Shown here: in pieces, positions 9,252 through 17,767 of the stretch | Layout of the letters: each line of letters starts with the position of its first letter | How positions within the stretch are numbered: position 1 is the first letter of the stretch | Notes under the pieces: model-generated | What the model was told of the DNA's origin: nothing | The model's database searches: none | What the model saw: only the letters and a program-made list of their open reading frames with translations | Assembly: GCF_001885905.1 (NCBI RefSeq) | Contig: NZ_JXKM01000004.1 | Span: forward strand, 124,001 to 188,000 | Reading direction: 5' to 3' | DNA from: Enterococcus devriesei | GTDB taxonomy: Bacteria; Bacillota; Bacilli; Lactobacillales; Enterococcaceae | Length of the DNA stretch: 64,000 bases | Position numbers and translations under genes: made by a program

Positions 9252-9883
9252 CAAACCATCACCCCTTGTACACTAGAAATTAATTTATTTAATGCTGCTG
9301 CCAAATTTTCAATGTTCAGTTTTTCCAAGTCCTCTGGGTTAAACATTCCCGAACCAAGTCCTAAATAGCTGGCACCATTTGATAGAAATTTCTGAGCATT
9401 TTCGACTGAGATACCTCCGACACCCATCAAAGGTAGCTTTCCAAGTGGTGCTTGAACGTCTTTGAAAAATCTTGGCGATACTACCGAAGCTGGAAAAACT
9501 TTAACAATATCCGCTCCTTGCTCAAACATATCGCTAATTTCTGATGGTGTCATGGCTGCTGGTACAGCAAGTACATTGTGCTGCTTTGCGTAATTTAACA
9601 TTTCTGTCGTGAAAATATGCGGCCCTAATAAAAACTGGGCTCCAGCCGCGGTGGCAGCCTTCACGTCGTCAATTGTTCGAACTGTTCCAGCTCCAATATA
9701 GATAGAATCGCCATAAGTCATCGTCAATTCTTTAATTTGTTCCAAGGCGTTCGGGGTATTTAGCGTCATTTCAACCGCAAACTCGTTTTCTAATCCTTTC
9801 ATAGCTTTCAAAATTGCATCTGCTTGCTGAAAAGTATAGCCTCGCATAATAATGGTAAAGCGTGGATAATCTTTTAACCTCAT
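9251..9883 (-). CDS. 2-keto-3-deoxy-6-phosphogluconate/galactonate-type aldolase
   Basis: 210 residues, class I aldolase of the KDPG/KHG family, splitting a 2-keto-3-deoxy-6-phospho sugar acid into pyruvate and glyceraldehyde 3-phosphate. The Schiff-base lysine is Lys128 in DIVKVFPAS, the base Glu39 in VEMTLNTP, and the phosphate site includes GAGTV and GVGGIS. ATG 9883 is chosen; an alternative TTG at 9904 overlaps the upstream stop. It lies directly after the regulator and upstream of the PTS genes. With the dehydratase it makes an Entner-Doudoroff-like route; whether the gluco or galacto epimer is preferred cannot be read. Confidence 0.87.
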   Translation of the reverse strand: MRLKDYPRFTIIMRGYTFQQADAILKAMKGLENEFAVEMTLNTPNALEQIKELTMTYGDSIYIGAGTVRTIDDVKAATAAGAQFLLGPHIFTTEMLNYAKQHNVLAVPAAMTPSEISDMFEQGADIVKVFPASVVSPRFFKDVQAPLGKLPLMGVGGISVENAQKFLSNGASYLGLGSGMFNPEDLEKLNIENLAAALNKLISSVQGVMV

Positions 9884-9900
9884 GTTCAATCGCTCTTTTC

Positions 9901-11943
9901 TCAAGTAAATTGTCGAATTAATTGATATATCGACGTGGTTTCTTGTTTCGTAAATAACTCTGCTAAAAATGCTGGATTCGTGCTAAGATCAGCAATTTGA
10001 TTAACCGCTTTCAAATGCTTAGTTAAATCCAGGAAAGATAATGGAAGGATAATCTGAATATCTTCCCTATTTGGAAATGCGATCTTTTCTTTGCTGATTA
10101 ATAAACTAACGCCTTCTCTTAAAACACCATGTTCAATTGTAGTATGCGGAATACATGTCTTCTCACCAAAATATCCTGCATAATTGGGTTGTTCAATTTG
10201 TTGAAGACAGTCGGTTAAAAAGTCTTGATTGATGATTTGGTTCTCTAGTAATGGCTTGCAGGCTAAAGCCACTGCTTCTTCCCAAGTAATTGCTTGATCA
10301 ACAATCGTAATGTAGTTGGGCTTTAAATAATAAGTTAAAGATGGCAAAACTTTCGTATTCTCTAGAGGCGAATCCTGCTTTTCCTGTAACAAAAAATATT
10401 GTAGTTCTTCCTTTAATTCCTTGGAACTGGAGACAGTAGCGTACTTCTGTATGATGCTCAACAAACGATCAACGGATTGATCGACTTCATTGATTCCAAG
10501 CTCATTCAAGACACGATAACGAAGACTGATTTGTTCTTTATATGTCATAATCGGCTCAATAATAAACTGTGGTAAATTTGTTTCCAAAGGAATAGTCGTA
10601 AATACAAGATCATAATCCACTTCAAATTGATAGAAATCTCTAACCGAAAACGAGGCCAAAAAATGGATCTCTGTGAATAATTTTTCCAAACTTTCTCTAA
10701 TCACTTTTGAAACCATAACCCCATTAGTGCAGACCACTACTGCTTTAGGTTTTTGTTGTTTGACTACAGGTTGATTACTCAACTGAAAACCAAAATAGTA
10801 GGAAAGCAGATCTAATTCATCATTGGGGAACGCCCGCCTTAACCAATTTTCTGTTGGAACAATTAATTCTTTCATCAGGTCATTTAAAATTGCGTGATTG
10901 CTGTCTTGAATCAGACTGTCTAAAGAGTACATCCCTAGACTCAAGTTATACTTAATACGGAAGCAAGCCGGACGTAAATGGTTTAGAATCCGCCGTTCAA
11001 AATTTTCTCGATCCTCAATCATAATAAACGTCTGATGTTCGAAATTAGACACCATCTCCCGAATCAATTCTTTCAACCGGAAATCAGAATCAAATTCTTG
11101 GGTCGTTTTCTTTTCAAAAATGTTAGAAATCAAAAATAGTAAGGTCAGCCAGTCTAAATAACTATCAGCTATTTCCCAATTCGTCTCTTTAATCAAAACA
11201 CTAAGAAATCGGTGCTCCGGTGTGTACTGTACTTCACCTTCAAAAAAATCTTGCGTTCCTAGTTTCGTTCTCACTACAGCTCGAGCTAAAAGTAAGGGTA
11301 TAGCGGTTCGTAAATATTCCAAAGATTCATCTGAATAACTTAAGTGCAACATTTGTTCCATATTATGAATAAGGTGGATTACTTCTTCCTTGGATATCTG
11401 TGGACTTAGTTTTCCGGTTACCTCGATCCGCTTAAAAATTGGATAACGTTTCACCAAATCAGACAGAAGCTGCATGATTCGATGTTCGGAACCTTCAAGT
11501 TGATAGCCTTGTAAGCGATCGTACTTGAAGGTTAAATAGTACCTTTGAATAAACGGATCAACCTTTTTCAAATCATCAGTTACCGTAGATTTTCCAACAT
11601 CCAGAAATTCACTAAGGTGTTCAGCACTCACATATTCAATGTGGGTGATTAAAAACATGACAATTAATGCTAATCGTTCCTCATCTGTAGGAATCGTTGT
11701 TACCTGTTCTATTAGTTCTCTTTGTGTCGAAAGTAGTTGTAACACCTCCAAAGGGACGATAAAGTCTCCAGCGTGATTCCGCTCAATGTTCGGAATTTTC
11801 TGAGTGATCAATTCAGAATTAAACTGATTGATAGCGTAATTAATTTGCCGTCTAGTCAGTCCAAGCTCCTTTGTCACTTCGGCCATTTTTATTTCTGGTC
11901 TCTTTGTAAGTATGGTCAGAATATTTCGGATCCGTTCATTCAT
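9901..11943 (-). CDS. PRD-containing transcriptional activator with PTS IIB- and IIA-like domains
   Basis: 680 residues, BglG/MtlR type. N-terminal helix-turn-helix domains (about residues 5-60 and 85-150; LTRRQINYAINQF, VGKSTVTDDL) are followed by two PTS regulation domains (about 180-400), a galactitol-IIB-like domain with VVVCTNGVM near residue 410, and an IIA-like domain with the histidine in CIPHTTIEHG near residue 605. Such proteins activate the adjacent PTS operon when their PRDs are phosphorylated by HPr and their IIA/IIB domains are not. It is the first gene of the operon, its stop lying 17 bases from the aldolase ATG. Start ATG 11943 follows GGAGGG. Confidence 0.88.
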   Translation of the reverse strand: MNERIRNILTILTKRPEIKMAEVTKELGLTRRQINYAINQFNSELITQKIPNIERNHAGDFIVPLEVLQLLSTQRELIEQVTTIPTDEERLALIVMFLITHIEYVSAEHLSEFLDVGKSTVTDDLKKVDPFIQRYYLTFKYDRLQGYQLEGSEHRIMQLLSDLVKRYPIFKRIEVTGKLSPQISKEEVIHLIHNMEQMLHLSYSDESLEYLRTAIPLLLARAVVRTKLGTQDFFEGEVQYTPEHRFLSVLIKETNWEIADSYLDWLTLLFLISNIFEKKTTQEFDSDFRLKELIREMVSNFEHQTFIMIEDRENFERRILNHLRPACFRIKYNLSLGMYSLDSLIQDSNHAILNDLMKELIVPTENWLRRAFPNDELDLLSYYFGFQLSNQPVVKQQKPKAVVVCTNGVMVSKVIRESLEKLFTEIHFLASFSVRDFYQFEVDYDLVFTTIPLETNLPQFIIEPIMTYKEQISLRYRVLNELGINEVDQSVDRLLSIIQKYATVSSSKELKEELQYFLLQEKQDSPLENTKVLPSLTYYLKPNYITIVDQAITWEEAVALACKPLLENQIINQDFLTDCLQQIEQPNYAGYFGEKTCIPHTTIEHGVLREGVSLLISKEKIAFPNREDIQIILPLSFLDLTKHLKAVNQIADLSTNPAFLAELFTKQETTSIYQLIRQFT

Positions 11944-11966
11944 TTTCTTTCCCTCCTGACATATTC

Positions 11967-11989
11967 ATTATAACGGCTGTTGTTAACAA
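11967..11989 (-). promoter_or_regulatory. Possible operon promoter -10 box with adjacent palindrome
   Basis: On the minus strand a perfect TATAAT (11972-11967) stands 23 bases before the regulator ATG. The palindrome TTGTTAACAA (11980-11989) lies where a -35 box would be, and no good -35 is seen. This suits an activator-dependent promoter, possibly autoregulated. Confidence 0.35.
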
Positions 11990-12074
11990 TCTGGTTTGTC
12001 TTTTAAACCTAATTTTGTCACAGTCTATTAAAACGATTGTCATAGTCAAAAATTTTTATGTTCTCTATAATCAT

Positions 12075-12124
12075 AAAAGGAATAAAACTTGAGCTTTTAA
12101 TAAAGCTCAAGTTTTATTCCTTTT
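12075..12124 (-). terminator. Intrinsic terminator after endonuclease IV gene
   Basis: A nearly perfect 23-base-pair stem, AAAAGGAATAAAACTTGAGC / GCTCAAGTTTTATTCCTTTT, with a short AT loop. It ends the nfo transcript and insulates it from the sugar-acid operon. Confidence 0.85.
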
Positions 12125-12138
12125 AACTCTGCAAATTC

Positions 12139-13038
12139 TTACCTCTCTCTGTATAGCTTCGGAGACTTTAAGTATTCTTCAAAGGAAAGCTCGCCACGAA
12201 GCAGAGCGATTTCCTCTTTGTAAGGCGGATTCTTATATTTTACTTTCCCGTTCGAGGGGGTTTCTAAAAACTTGGGAACTTCCGCAAATTCCGGCAAGTC
12301 AACAATTCGTTTTAACGTGGGAAGACCAATCTTCCCCAGGCCAATATTTTGATGCCGGTCCTTATGTGAGGCCAAGCCATACAAAGAATCATTGAGATGG
12401 AAAGTACTAATTCGTTCTAAACCAATAAGTTGATCAAATTCTTTCAACACTCTATCCAAATCATTAACAATGTCATAGCCGCCGTCATAAATATGACAAG
12501 TATCGACACATACTGATAACCGCTCGTTATAGGTGACTCCGCTAATTATCTCGGCCAGCTCTGCAAAATTTTTCCCTATTTCAGTCCCTTTACCTGCCAT
12601 CGTCTCTAATGCAATCGAAGGTCCTGTTGAATGATCAAGCACCTCGTTCAATCCTTCGATCAATTGTGCGATCCCTTTTTCAGAGCCCGCTCCCCGATGA
12701 GCACCTGGATGTAAGACCAATGTTTTTGCGCCAATTGCTTCAGTTCGCTGCAATTCCTCTTTTAAAAAGTCGATACTAAATGAAAAAACGTGCGGATCAA
12801 TGGAATTAGCTAAATTGATCAAGAATGGTCCATGAATAGTCACATTCTGAATCCCTTTTAGTTTCATGTAGTCCCAAGCTTCTGGGATGTGATAATCCTC
12901 GATCGGCTTGCGGTGAGAATTTTGCGGGGCTCCAGTATAACAAAGTAGCGCATTTGCCTGATAGACAGCGGCTTCCTTTGCTGCCTGTAGCAGCATTTCT
13001 TTTCCTCCAAGCGAGACGTGTGAGCCTAATAGCATCAT
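12139..13038 (-). CDS. nfo: Endonuclease IV, AP endonuclease
   Basis: 299 residues, the usual length. Endonuclease IV cuts DNA 5' of abasic sites in base excision repair and carries three zinc ions. The metal-ligand motifs of the TIM barrel are present in order: TIHGPFLINLA, LVLHPGAH, ALETMAGKG, VCVDTCHIYDGGYD, STFHLNDS and DRHQNIGLG. The start is ATG 13038 or the next ATG three bases on; AAAGGAAG lies upstream. It is followed by a strong terminator and is probably expressed alone or with the upstream tetR gene. Confidence 0.95.
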   Translation of the reverse strand: MMLLGSHVSLGGKEMLLQAAKEAAVYQANALLCYTGAPQNSHRKPIEDYHIPEAWDYMKLKGIQNVTIHGPFLINLANSIDPHVFSFSIDFLKEELQRTEAIGAKTLVLHPGAHRGAGSEKGIAQLIEGLNEVLDHSTGPSIALETMAGKGTEIGKNFAELAEIISGVTYNERLSVCVDTCHIYDGGYDIVNDLDRVLKEFDQLIGLERISTFHLNDSLYGLASHKDRHQNIGLGKIGLPTLKRIVDLPEFAEVPKFLETPSNGKVKYKNPPYKEEIALLRGELSFEEYLKSPKLYRER

Positions 13039-13125
13039 TTACTCCAGCTTCCTTTAGTATTTATTCTAATCTTTTATGACCATGATCGTCCTTTATCCCA
13101 AATAATTCAAAAAACACCGGTAAAA

Positions 13126-13707
13126 TTATTTGGGCTTTTGTTTTAATTTCAATTCCTTTTTCAAAAAAACAATCGATTGACTCGCTTCATTAATATTTTG
13201 CGAGAGCTTCAAAAGCAAAGCGATTCCTTGCAGACTGCCAATGATATGACTCGCTTCCTGCGCAGCTTCTTCCTCAGTGAGTTGATTCCCATCAAGAGCT
13301 AGCACTTGCTTCTTCACAAGCTCTTGCCACTCCTTCATAAAGCTATTCAACGGCTCACGAAACTGTTCGTCTGCTAAAGCCAATTCCGCTATCAGATTTC
13401 CTACCGGACAACCATAATGAATCACTGCTTTCTGATGGAAAGCAAAAAACCAATCAATCATTTGTTCAATCGATTGTTCCGCTGGCAAGTCTGTCGACAA
13501 AATCTGTTCAAATAAATCTATCCGCCATTCTTCAAGCAGGGACTGGATAACTGCTAATCCAATCGCCTTTTTTGAATCAAAATAATAATATAGCTGTCCC
13601 TTGCCAGTATTTGTAAACTCCAAAATGTCTGAGATTGATGTATTCATGTAGCCGTGCTGATAGATTAACTCACGCGCACCTAAAATGATTTTTTCTTTTG
13701 CTTTGAT
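13126..13707 (-). CDS. TetR family transcriptional regulator with non-standard start codon
   Basis: The C-terminal part and most of the helix-turn-helix (ISDILEFTNTGKGQLYYYFDSKKAIG) are clear TetR features. The only ATG in frame (13647) would remove helix 1. The frame is open upstream to a stop near 13728 without ATG, GTG or TTG. Homology is continuous back to KAKEKIILGARELIYQHGY, and AGGAGGG stands 6 bases before the codon ATC at 13707, exactly where an ATG is expected. Either ATC is used as a rare start, giving 193 residues, or the start codon has been mutated. C-terminal ligand domain target unknown. It lies upstream of nfo. Confidence 0.7.
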   Translation of the reverse strand: MKAKEKIILGARELIYQHGYMNTSISDILEFTNTGKGQLYYYFDSKKAIGLAVIQSLLEEWRIDLFEQILSTDLPAEQSIEQMIDWFFAFHQKAVIHYGCPVGNLIAELALADEQFREPLNSFMKEWQELVKKQVLALDGNQLTEEEAAQEASHIIGSLQGIALLLKLSQNINEASQSIVFLKKELKLKQKPK

Positions 13708-13733
13708 GCCAAACCCTCCTAACTGAATTCCTC

Positions 13734-13762
13734 AAAAAAAGGCTACTATCGGCTAAGAGCCT
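13734..13762 (-). terminator. Intrinsic terminator after HesB-like gene
   Basis: On the minus strand AGGCT and AGCCT arms enclose a 13-base loop and are followed by seven T. It lies 16 bases past the HesB-like stop and immediately before the tetR ribosome site. Confidence 0.55.
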
Positions 13763-13777
13763 CTCTCTCTGCTAATA

Positions 13778-14143
13778 TTACGCTTCATAGATTTCTACAG
13801 AATTGGCAATCGTACCAGAATTATCGCCTTTCAATTGCAGACGCATATATTTAGGATCAAAAACCAAACGAGTATTATCATCTAAATAAAGCTTTGAACT
13901 TTCTTTCAAATAGACTTCACCCATAGACGTATTGACCGTTGATTGATAGTTTGAGAAATCCAATTTCGATTCATCCGCATCCTGCAGTAAGACCAAGCGA
14001 AAACCAACATCCAGACCACAACTCGAGGCATTGATCTTAAATGGACTGTCGCCATCTTCAAAATCTAACACTACTTTTTGATAACTAGGTACTTTCTTTT
14101 CAATATAATCCTTCGCTTCTTCTGAAATAACTAATTCCATCAT
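13778..14143 (-). CDS. HesB/IscA-like iron-sulfur biosynthesis family protein
   Basis: 121 residues with the beta-rich HesB fold (ISEEAKDYIEKK, SSCGLDVGFRLVLL). Classical A-type carriers have three cysteines; here only one, in SSCGL, is seen, as in the shorter YneR-like branch of Firmicutes, so cluster carriage cannot be assumed. It is a single gene with its own terminator. ATG 14143 follows a weak AAGGAA. The family name is firm, the function open. Confidence 0.75.
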   Translation of the reverse strand: MMELVISEEAKDYIEKKVPSYQKVVLDFEDGDSPFKINASSCGLDVGFRLVLLQDADESKLDFSNYQSTVNTSMGEVYLKESSKLYLDDNTRLVFDPKYMRLQLKGDNSGTIANSVEIYEA

Positions 14144-14255
14144 CTATTCCTTCTTCTTTTTAAATTTAAAATAAAACCTACCGTTTGGTACAAAAAGAGT
14201 ATATAAAAATTTGACTGTTTACGCAAAGATTTGAACTGCTATCTCCATCTTTTCT

Positions 14256-14575
14256 CTAAACCGGACCAGTTCTATAATCCATCAAGACGTGAGATTCAAA
14301 AACTGCAGCATTAGAAGAAATCCCACCGGTTTGTTTTTGCAGATTCGTCTCAATCAATCCGATCGGAATATTTGTATACTCAGTAATTGAAAACTGTGTA
14401 TGTCCGCATCGGGTGAGAACTCATCTTCTCATAGCCGCCATAATTCACTTCAACACTTTCGCTGTTTACATGGTGACCAGACATTGGTGTATCGTGTTAC
14501 CCATCAGTGTTAGTCTTCGTAAAGGTTAACTCTATAAAAAACCTTGATAAGGATTTCCAACTCCGCTATTAGTTA
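14256..14575 (-). pseudogene. Decayed protein-coding gene of unknown family
   Basis: Minus-strand translation gives three protein-like segments in different frames or split by a stop: NSGVGNPYQGF, then ELTFTKTNTDG, a TAA, HDTPMSGHHVNSESVEVNYG, a frameshift, then FSITEYTNIPIGLIETNLQK to a TAG at 14256. At least two frameshifts and one nonsense codon are needed to join them, so it cannot be expressed. I do not recognise the parent family. It lies between the HesB-like and Gls24 genes, in a stretch of about 500 bases with no intact gene. Confidence 0.55.
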
Positions 14576-14624
14576 AAAAAAGACAATAGTCGAAACCATC
14601 GTCCATTTTTAACTATTTAGATTA

Positions 14625-14655
14625 AGCAATAAAAAGTTCTAAAAAACTTTTTATT
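14625..14655 (-). terminator. Intrinsic terminator overlapping Gls24 stop
   Basis: GCAATAAAAAGTT / AACTTTTTATTGT stem with a short loop. The arm includes the TAA of the Gls24 gene. Confidence 0.55.
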
Positions 14656-15319
14656 GTACTTCTGGTTTTGAATCATCTTTCATTTTATCTGCTTGGTTAT
14701 TTATCGCAGCTTTTGCTTTGTCGGTCTGCTCAGAAGCAAATTCCCCTGTTGTTTTAGCGGCGTCCGTTACTTTGTCCTGAACCGTCTCGCTATCTTTCTC
14801 AAATTGTTCTTTAGTTGTGATGTCGGTGACTTTAACATTTACCTCAATCACATCTAGGTGAGTCATAGTTGCGACTTCTTTGCTGGCAATCTGTTTGATT
14901 TGACTAAAGATTTTTTCAATATCTTTGCCGTATTCCACAACGACTTTCATGTCGACGGCTACTTGTTTCTTTCCAACTTCTGTTTCGATACCAGCTGTTT
15001 CGTTGTCTGTATTCACTAGTTTTTCAGCAGTATTTGAGAAGAAGCCGCCATCGATCGTCAATAAGCCATCAACATCTTCCAAAGCGATCCCAATGATTTT
15101 TTGAATTACTTTGTCATCATAAGTCACTTCGCCATCCGTATTTTCTTCATTTGAATGCGGATTGGTCTTCATTTCTTGTTTACCATCGTGTACGGATTTA
15201 CTAGCATCATGCTGGTGATCAGCTTGCATTTTTTCCTCCGCATTTGGCATAACCGGATCGGGATGTGCAGATACTGGTGCGTTTTTAGTCATTTTGTTTT
15301 TGTCATTGTTATTTTCCAT
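14651..15319 (-). CDS. Asp23/Gls24 family general stress protein
   Basis: 222 residues. The central Asp23 domain (about residues 65-180) includes YDDKVIQKIIGIALEDVDGLL and VDMKVVVEYGKDIEKIF, typical of Gls24 proteins of enterococci, which are linked to bile and general stress resistance and envelope homeostasis. The N-terminal 60 residues are polar, rich in Asn, Lys and His; the C-terminal 40 residues are a Lys/Ala/Asp-rich helical tail (DKVTDAAKTTGEF). Start ATG 15319 follows AGGAGG. It is monocistronic with its own terminator. Its copies usually occur with other small stress genes, which are not seen here. Confidence 0.9.
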   Translation of the reverse strand: MENNNDKNKMTKNAPVSAHPDPVMPNAEEKMQADHQHDASKSVHDGKQEMKTNPHSNEENTDGEVTYDDKVIQKIIGIALEDVDGLLTIDGGFFSNTAEKLVNTDNETAGIETEVGKKQVAVDMKVVVEYGKDIEKIFSQIKQIASKEVATMTHLDVIEVNVKVTDITTKEQFEKDSETVQDKVTDAAKTTGEFASEQTDKAKAAINNQADKMKDDSKPEVQ

Positions 15320-15605
15320 GATAGAGCCTCCTATTTTTTTACAGAATCACTTCATTGGTCCAAAAAGCTGTTAAGTTCGTCTTAAATAAATTTGACTTTT
15401 AAGCGACTTGTTTCTTAGAAAAAGTAGCTTTTTCAAACCTACTATATATTAAGGATAGGACGCATCTTTTTTTAAAGCAAAAAATATGCTTAAAATACAG
15501 AAAATAAATGATAAAAAAAGAGAAAATTCCCTTTTGGCGAACGGAAAGACATGTTCTATTTACGGATTATCTTCTCCATAAGCATTTTTTTACAGGCTCC
15601 TTCTT

Positions 15606-16913
15606 CTAATCTCGTTTTTGTCGCTCCGGACTTTTCCATGTTCCACTGCCGAATCCTAAGATCGTCTTCACCGCAGGAATAAAGGTTGTGACAATCGTCA
15701 AAGCATTCAGCATCCAATAAAACAGCATGTATAATGGTGCGAACAAGATGTATTTGAGTTTTCTGGCTCGGTCGTCAGCGATTAATGAGGCCACTAGCTG
15801 AAATGTACCGGAAATCATTTCAAAACAAACAAACAAGAATGATAGAGTGATCATGTGGTAGATCCGTTCATAATTTCCCTCAACTAGAAATCGAATAAGC
15901 GCTCCGGCGAACAAAATGGAAGAAATCCAGAAAAAGAAGGACCAAATGATACTGAAGGTCTGATCGATAAACATGACAGTCCGCCCAATATTTTGAAACG
16001 GATGTAAAAAAACCTTTTTGAAATTGGTCAGCCAGACTTCTGTTCCACCTTTTGCCCAGCGTTTTCTTTGACGGTACAACATTTTCAAATTTTCCGGGAC
16101 TTCCATAAAGAACATGATTCGGGGCGCGAATAGCGAGGCCCACCCATCCAACTGGTGGTCCCAAGCAATACTAATATCTTCTGTTGCTCGGTCTTGACGA
16201 AACATTCCCACATCGATCAAAGCGTCTTTTCGATACATCGTATTGGCGCCGCTGTAGGCATAAATTCCACCAAGTACGCCCATTTGGGTCCGTTTGATGA
16301 TGCCTACGATACTGGAAAACTCCACCGTCTGAGACTTTGCGATCAGCTTGGTTCGATTTTGTACGTCCATATTGGCAGTGACCGCCGAAATATTTCGTGC
16401 ATCCTTTCGAATAAAGAAATTCACGTAATAGTTCAAAGCATCAGGTTCGGGAACGGTGTCCGCATCGTTACTGAGGATCAATTCCCCCTTCGCGAAGGCT
16501 ACGCCGATATCAAAGGCATGGGCTTTGCCCTTATTTTTTTCAATACGGACGACTCGCAAGTTTTCATATTGGTCGGATAAACGGCGCAAAATTGCTGGTG
16601 TCTCATCCGTGGAACCATCGTCGGTCACTAATACTTCATAATTTGAGTAATTCAGCTGATTCATTAAGTAGTCGATCGTCTTTTCAATCACGATTTCTTC
16701 ATTGTGTGCGGGAACCATAATCGTGATAAAAGGTTCGATCTCTTCGGGGATTTCGATCCAGTTTTTCTGGCGATACTTAAAAATCAGCGCATAACATAAC
16801 TCTCCGATAAACCAGCCAAAGCCCCCTAAGATCGGATAGGCGATCAAGATTAGGAACATAATTGTAAAGATTGTATCGAATATGGGATTGCCGCTGTTGA
16901 TAAAATGAATCAT
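15606..16913 (-). CDS. Processive glycosyltransferase family 2, poly-beta-1,6-GlcNAc synthase-like
   Basis: 435 residues. The family 2 core has DDGST, DADT, the acceptor-site TED (RATEDISIAW) and QRKRW, the QxxRW motif of processive enzymes such as IcaA/PgaC. Membrane segments flank it: one or two before residue 45 and four after residue 300 (SIIWSFFFWISSILFAG, MITLSFLFVCFEMISG, ILFAPLYMLFYWML). It should polymerise and export a beta-linked polysaccharide, most likely of N-acetylglucosamine. Its ATG overlaps the TGA of the upstream PgaD-like gene by four bases (ATGA). No deacetylase gene is beside it. The product sugar is inferred only from family resemblance. Confidence 0.82.
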   Translation of the reverse strand: MIHFINSGNPIFDTIFTIMFLILIAYPILGGFGWFIGELCYALIFKYRQKNWIEIPEEIEPFITIMVPAHNEEIVIEKTIDYLMNQLNYSNYEVLVTDDGSTDETPAILRRLSDQYENLRVVRIEKNKGKAHAFDIGVAFAKGELILSNDADTVPEPDALNYYVNFFIRKDARNISAVTANMDVQNRTKLIAKSQTVEFSSIVGIIKRTQMGVLGGIYAYSGANTMYRKDALIDVGMFRQDRATEDISIAWDHQLDGWASLFAPRIMFFMEVPENLKMLYRQRKRWAKGGTEVWLTNFKKVFLHPFQNIGRTVMFIDQTFSIIWSFFFWISSILFAGALIRFLVEGNYERIYHMITLSFLFVCFEMISGTFQLVASLIADDRARKLKYILFAPLYMLFYWMLNALTIVTTFIPAVKTILGFGSGTWKSPERQKRD

Positions 16914-17419
16914 AACGGCACCTCATTATCTTTATACATTTTACGGAAAAATTCTTTGTCTAAGTTCTGTTCTTCGGAAACGGAGTAAAATTTGACGTTG
17001 TGTCGAATTTCTTCTGGGCAAAATCGTTCATCATAAGCTTCGTTAATGAGCTTTTTCCGCTTTTCCATTCTCTTTTCATTAAACAAGGGTTCCTTTTGCA
17101 AAAAATGGCTGAAGCGATAATTGTTCCAAATGGTCATACAGATATAGAAAATCAGGATAAAAACGAAACTAATCGTTAAAAAGATTAGTAAAAATCGAAA
17201 TGTTTGGAATCCATCTACATAAGTACGGAAGGAATATTCTTTAGCAAATTTAGGAAAGACAAAGGGGATCGAAAGCCATACGAAGGGGAGAATTACACCC
17301 ACCCAGCCAATGATAGCCACTAAAGTCTGTCGAATTTTGAGAAGATAATGCTTCTCTGAAAAATAGTCATCCGAGACTAATAACTTGGAGACATCCTTAC
17401 GTTGAATCATTTTTTTCAT
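16910..17419 (-). CDS. PgaD-like accessory membrane protein of polysaccharide synthase
   Basis: 169 residues with two central membrane segments (about residues 32-55 and 73-97) and charged ends, the layout of PgaD, a small partner that stabilises the PgaC synthase. A conserved tail, CPEEIRHNVKFYSVSEEQNLD, follows. ATG 17419 is chosen because AGGAG lies 10 bases upstream; a GTG at 17428 is too close to it. The gene overlaps the glycosyltransferase gene by four bases, so the two proteins are made together. Assignment rests on topology, size and neighbour. Confidence 0.62.
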   Translation of the reverse strand: MKKMIQRKDVSKLLVSDDYFSEKHYLLKIRQTLVAIIGWVGVILPFVWLSIPFVFPKFAKEYSFRTYVDGFQTFRFLLIFLTISFVFILIFYICMTIWNNYRFSHFLQKEPLFNEKRMEKRKKLINEAYDERFCPEEIRHNVKFYSVSEEQNLDKEFFRKMYKDNEVPL

Positions 17420-17428
17420 TTCACTCAC

Positions 17429-17767
17429 GCTCCTACCTTCACATTTCAGAATACTAAAAAATTACCTAAAAAGGTACGAATAGACCTTCTGTGAAACAGT
17501 TTCTTTACTTTATCATAACGATAATTTCATTTTATGTACACAATTATGAACAAGCCATGACCATTATTCCTGATTTCCTTGGTTTCATTCAATTCACACT
17601 TTGGTAGTATTTTTAGCTTGAATACGATCAGTAGAGTCATAGTTTACGAAACCGAGTTTTTGTCATTGCCTATTTATTCTCCTAAAGCCGCTTTTCTCAA
17701 TCCAAAAAACCGCCAAACAACCAACTAGTTCAGCAGCCATAATTTATTTTATTCTTCGTTGTAGCCT
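17429..17767. other. Intergenic stretch with no gene
   Basis: About 340 AT-rich bases between the exopolysaccharide genes and the EcfT gene. It should hold the promoter of the PgaD-like gene and the end of the ECF transcript. I see no clear ORF, repeat or strong terminator. Confidence 0.5.
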
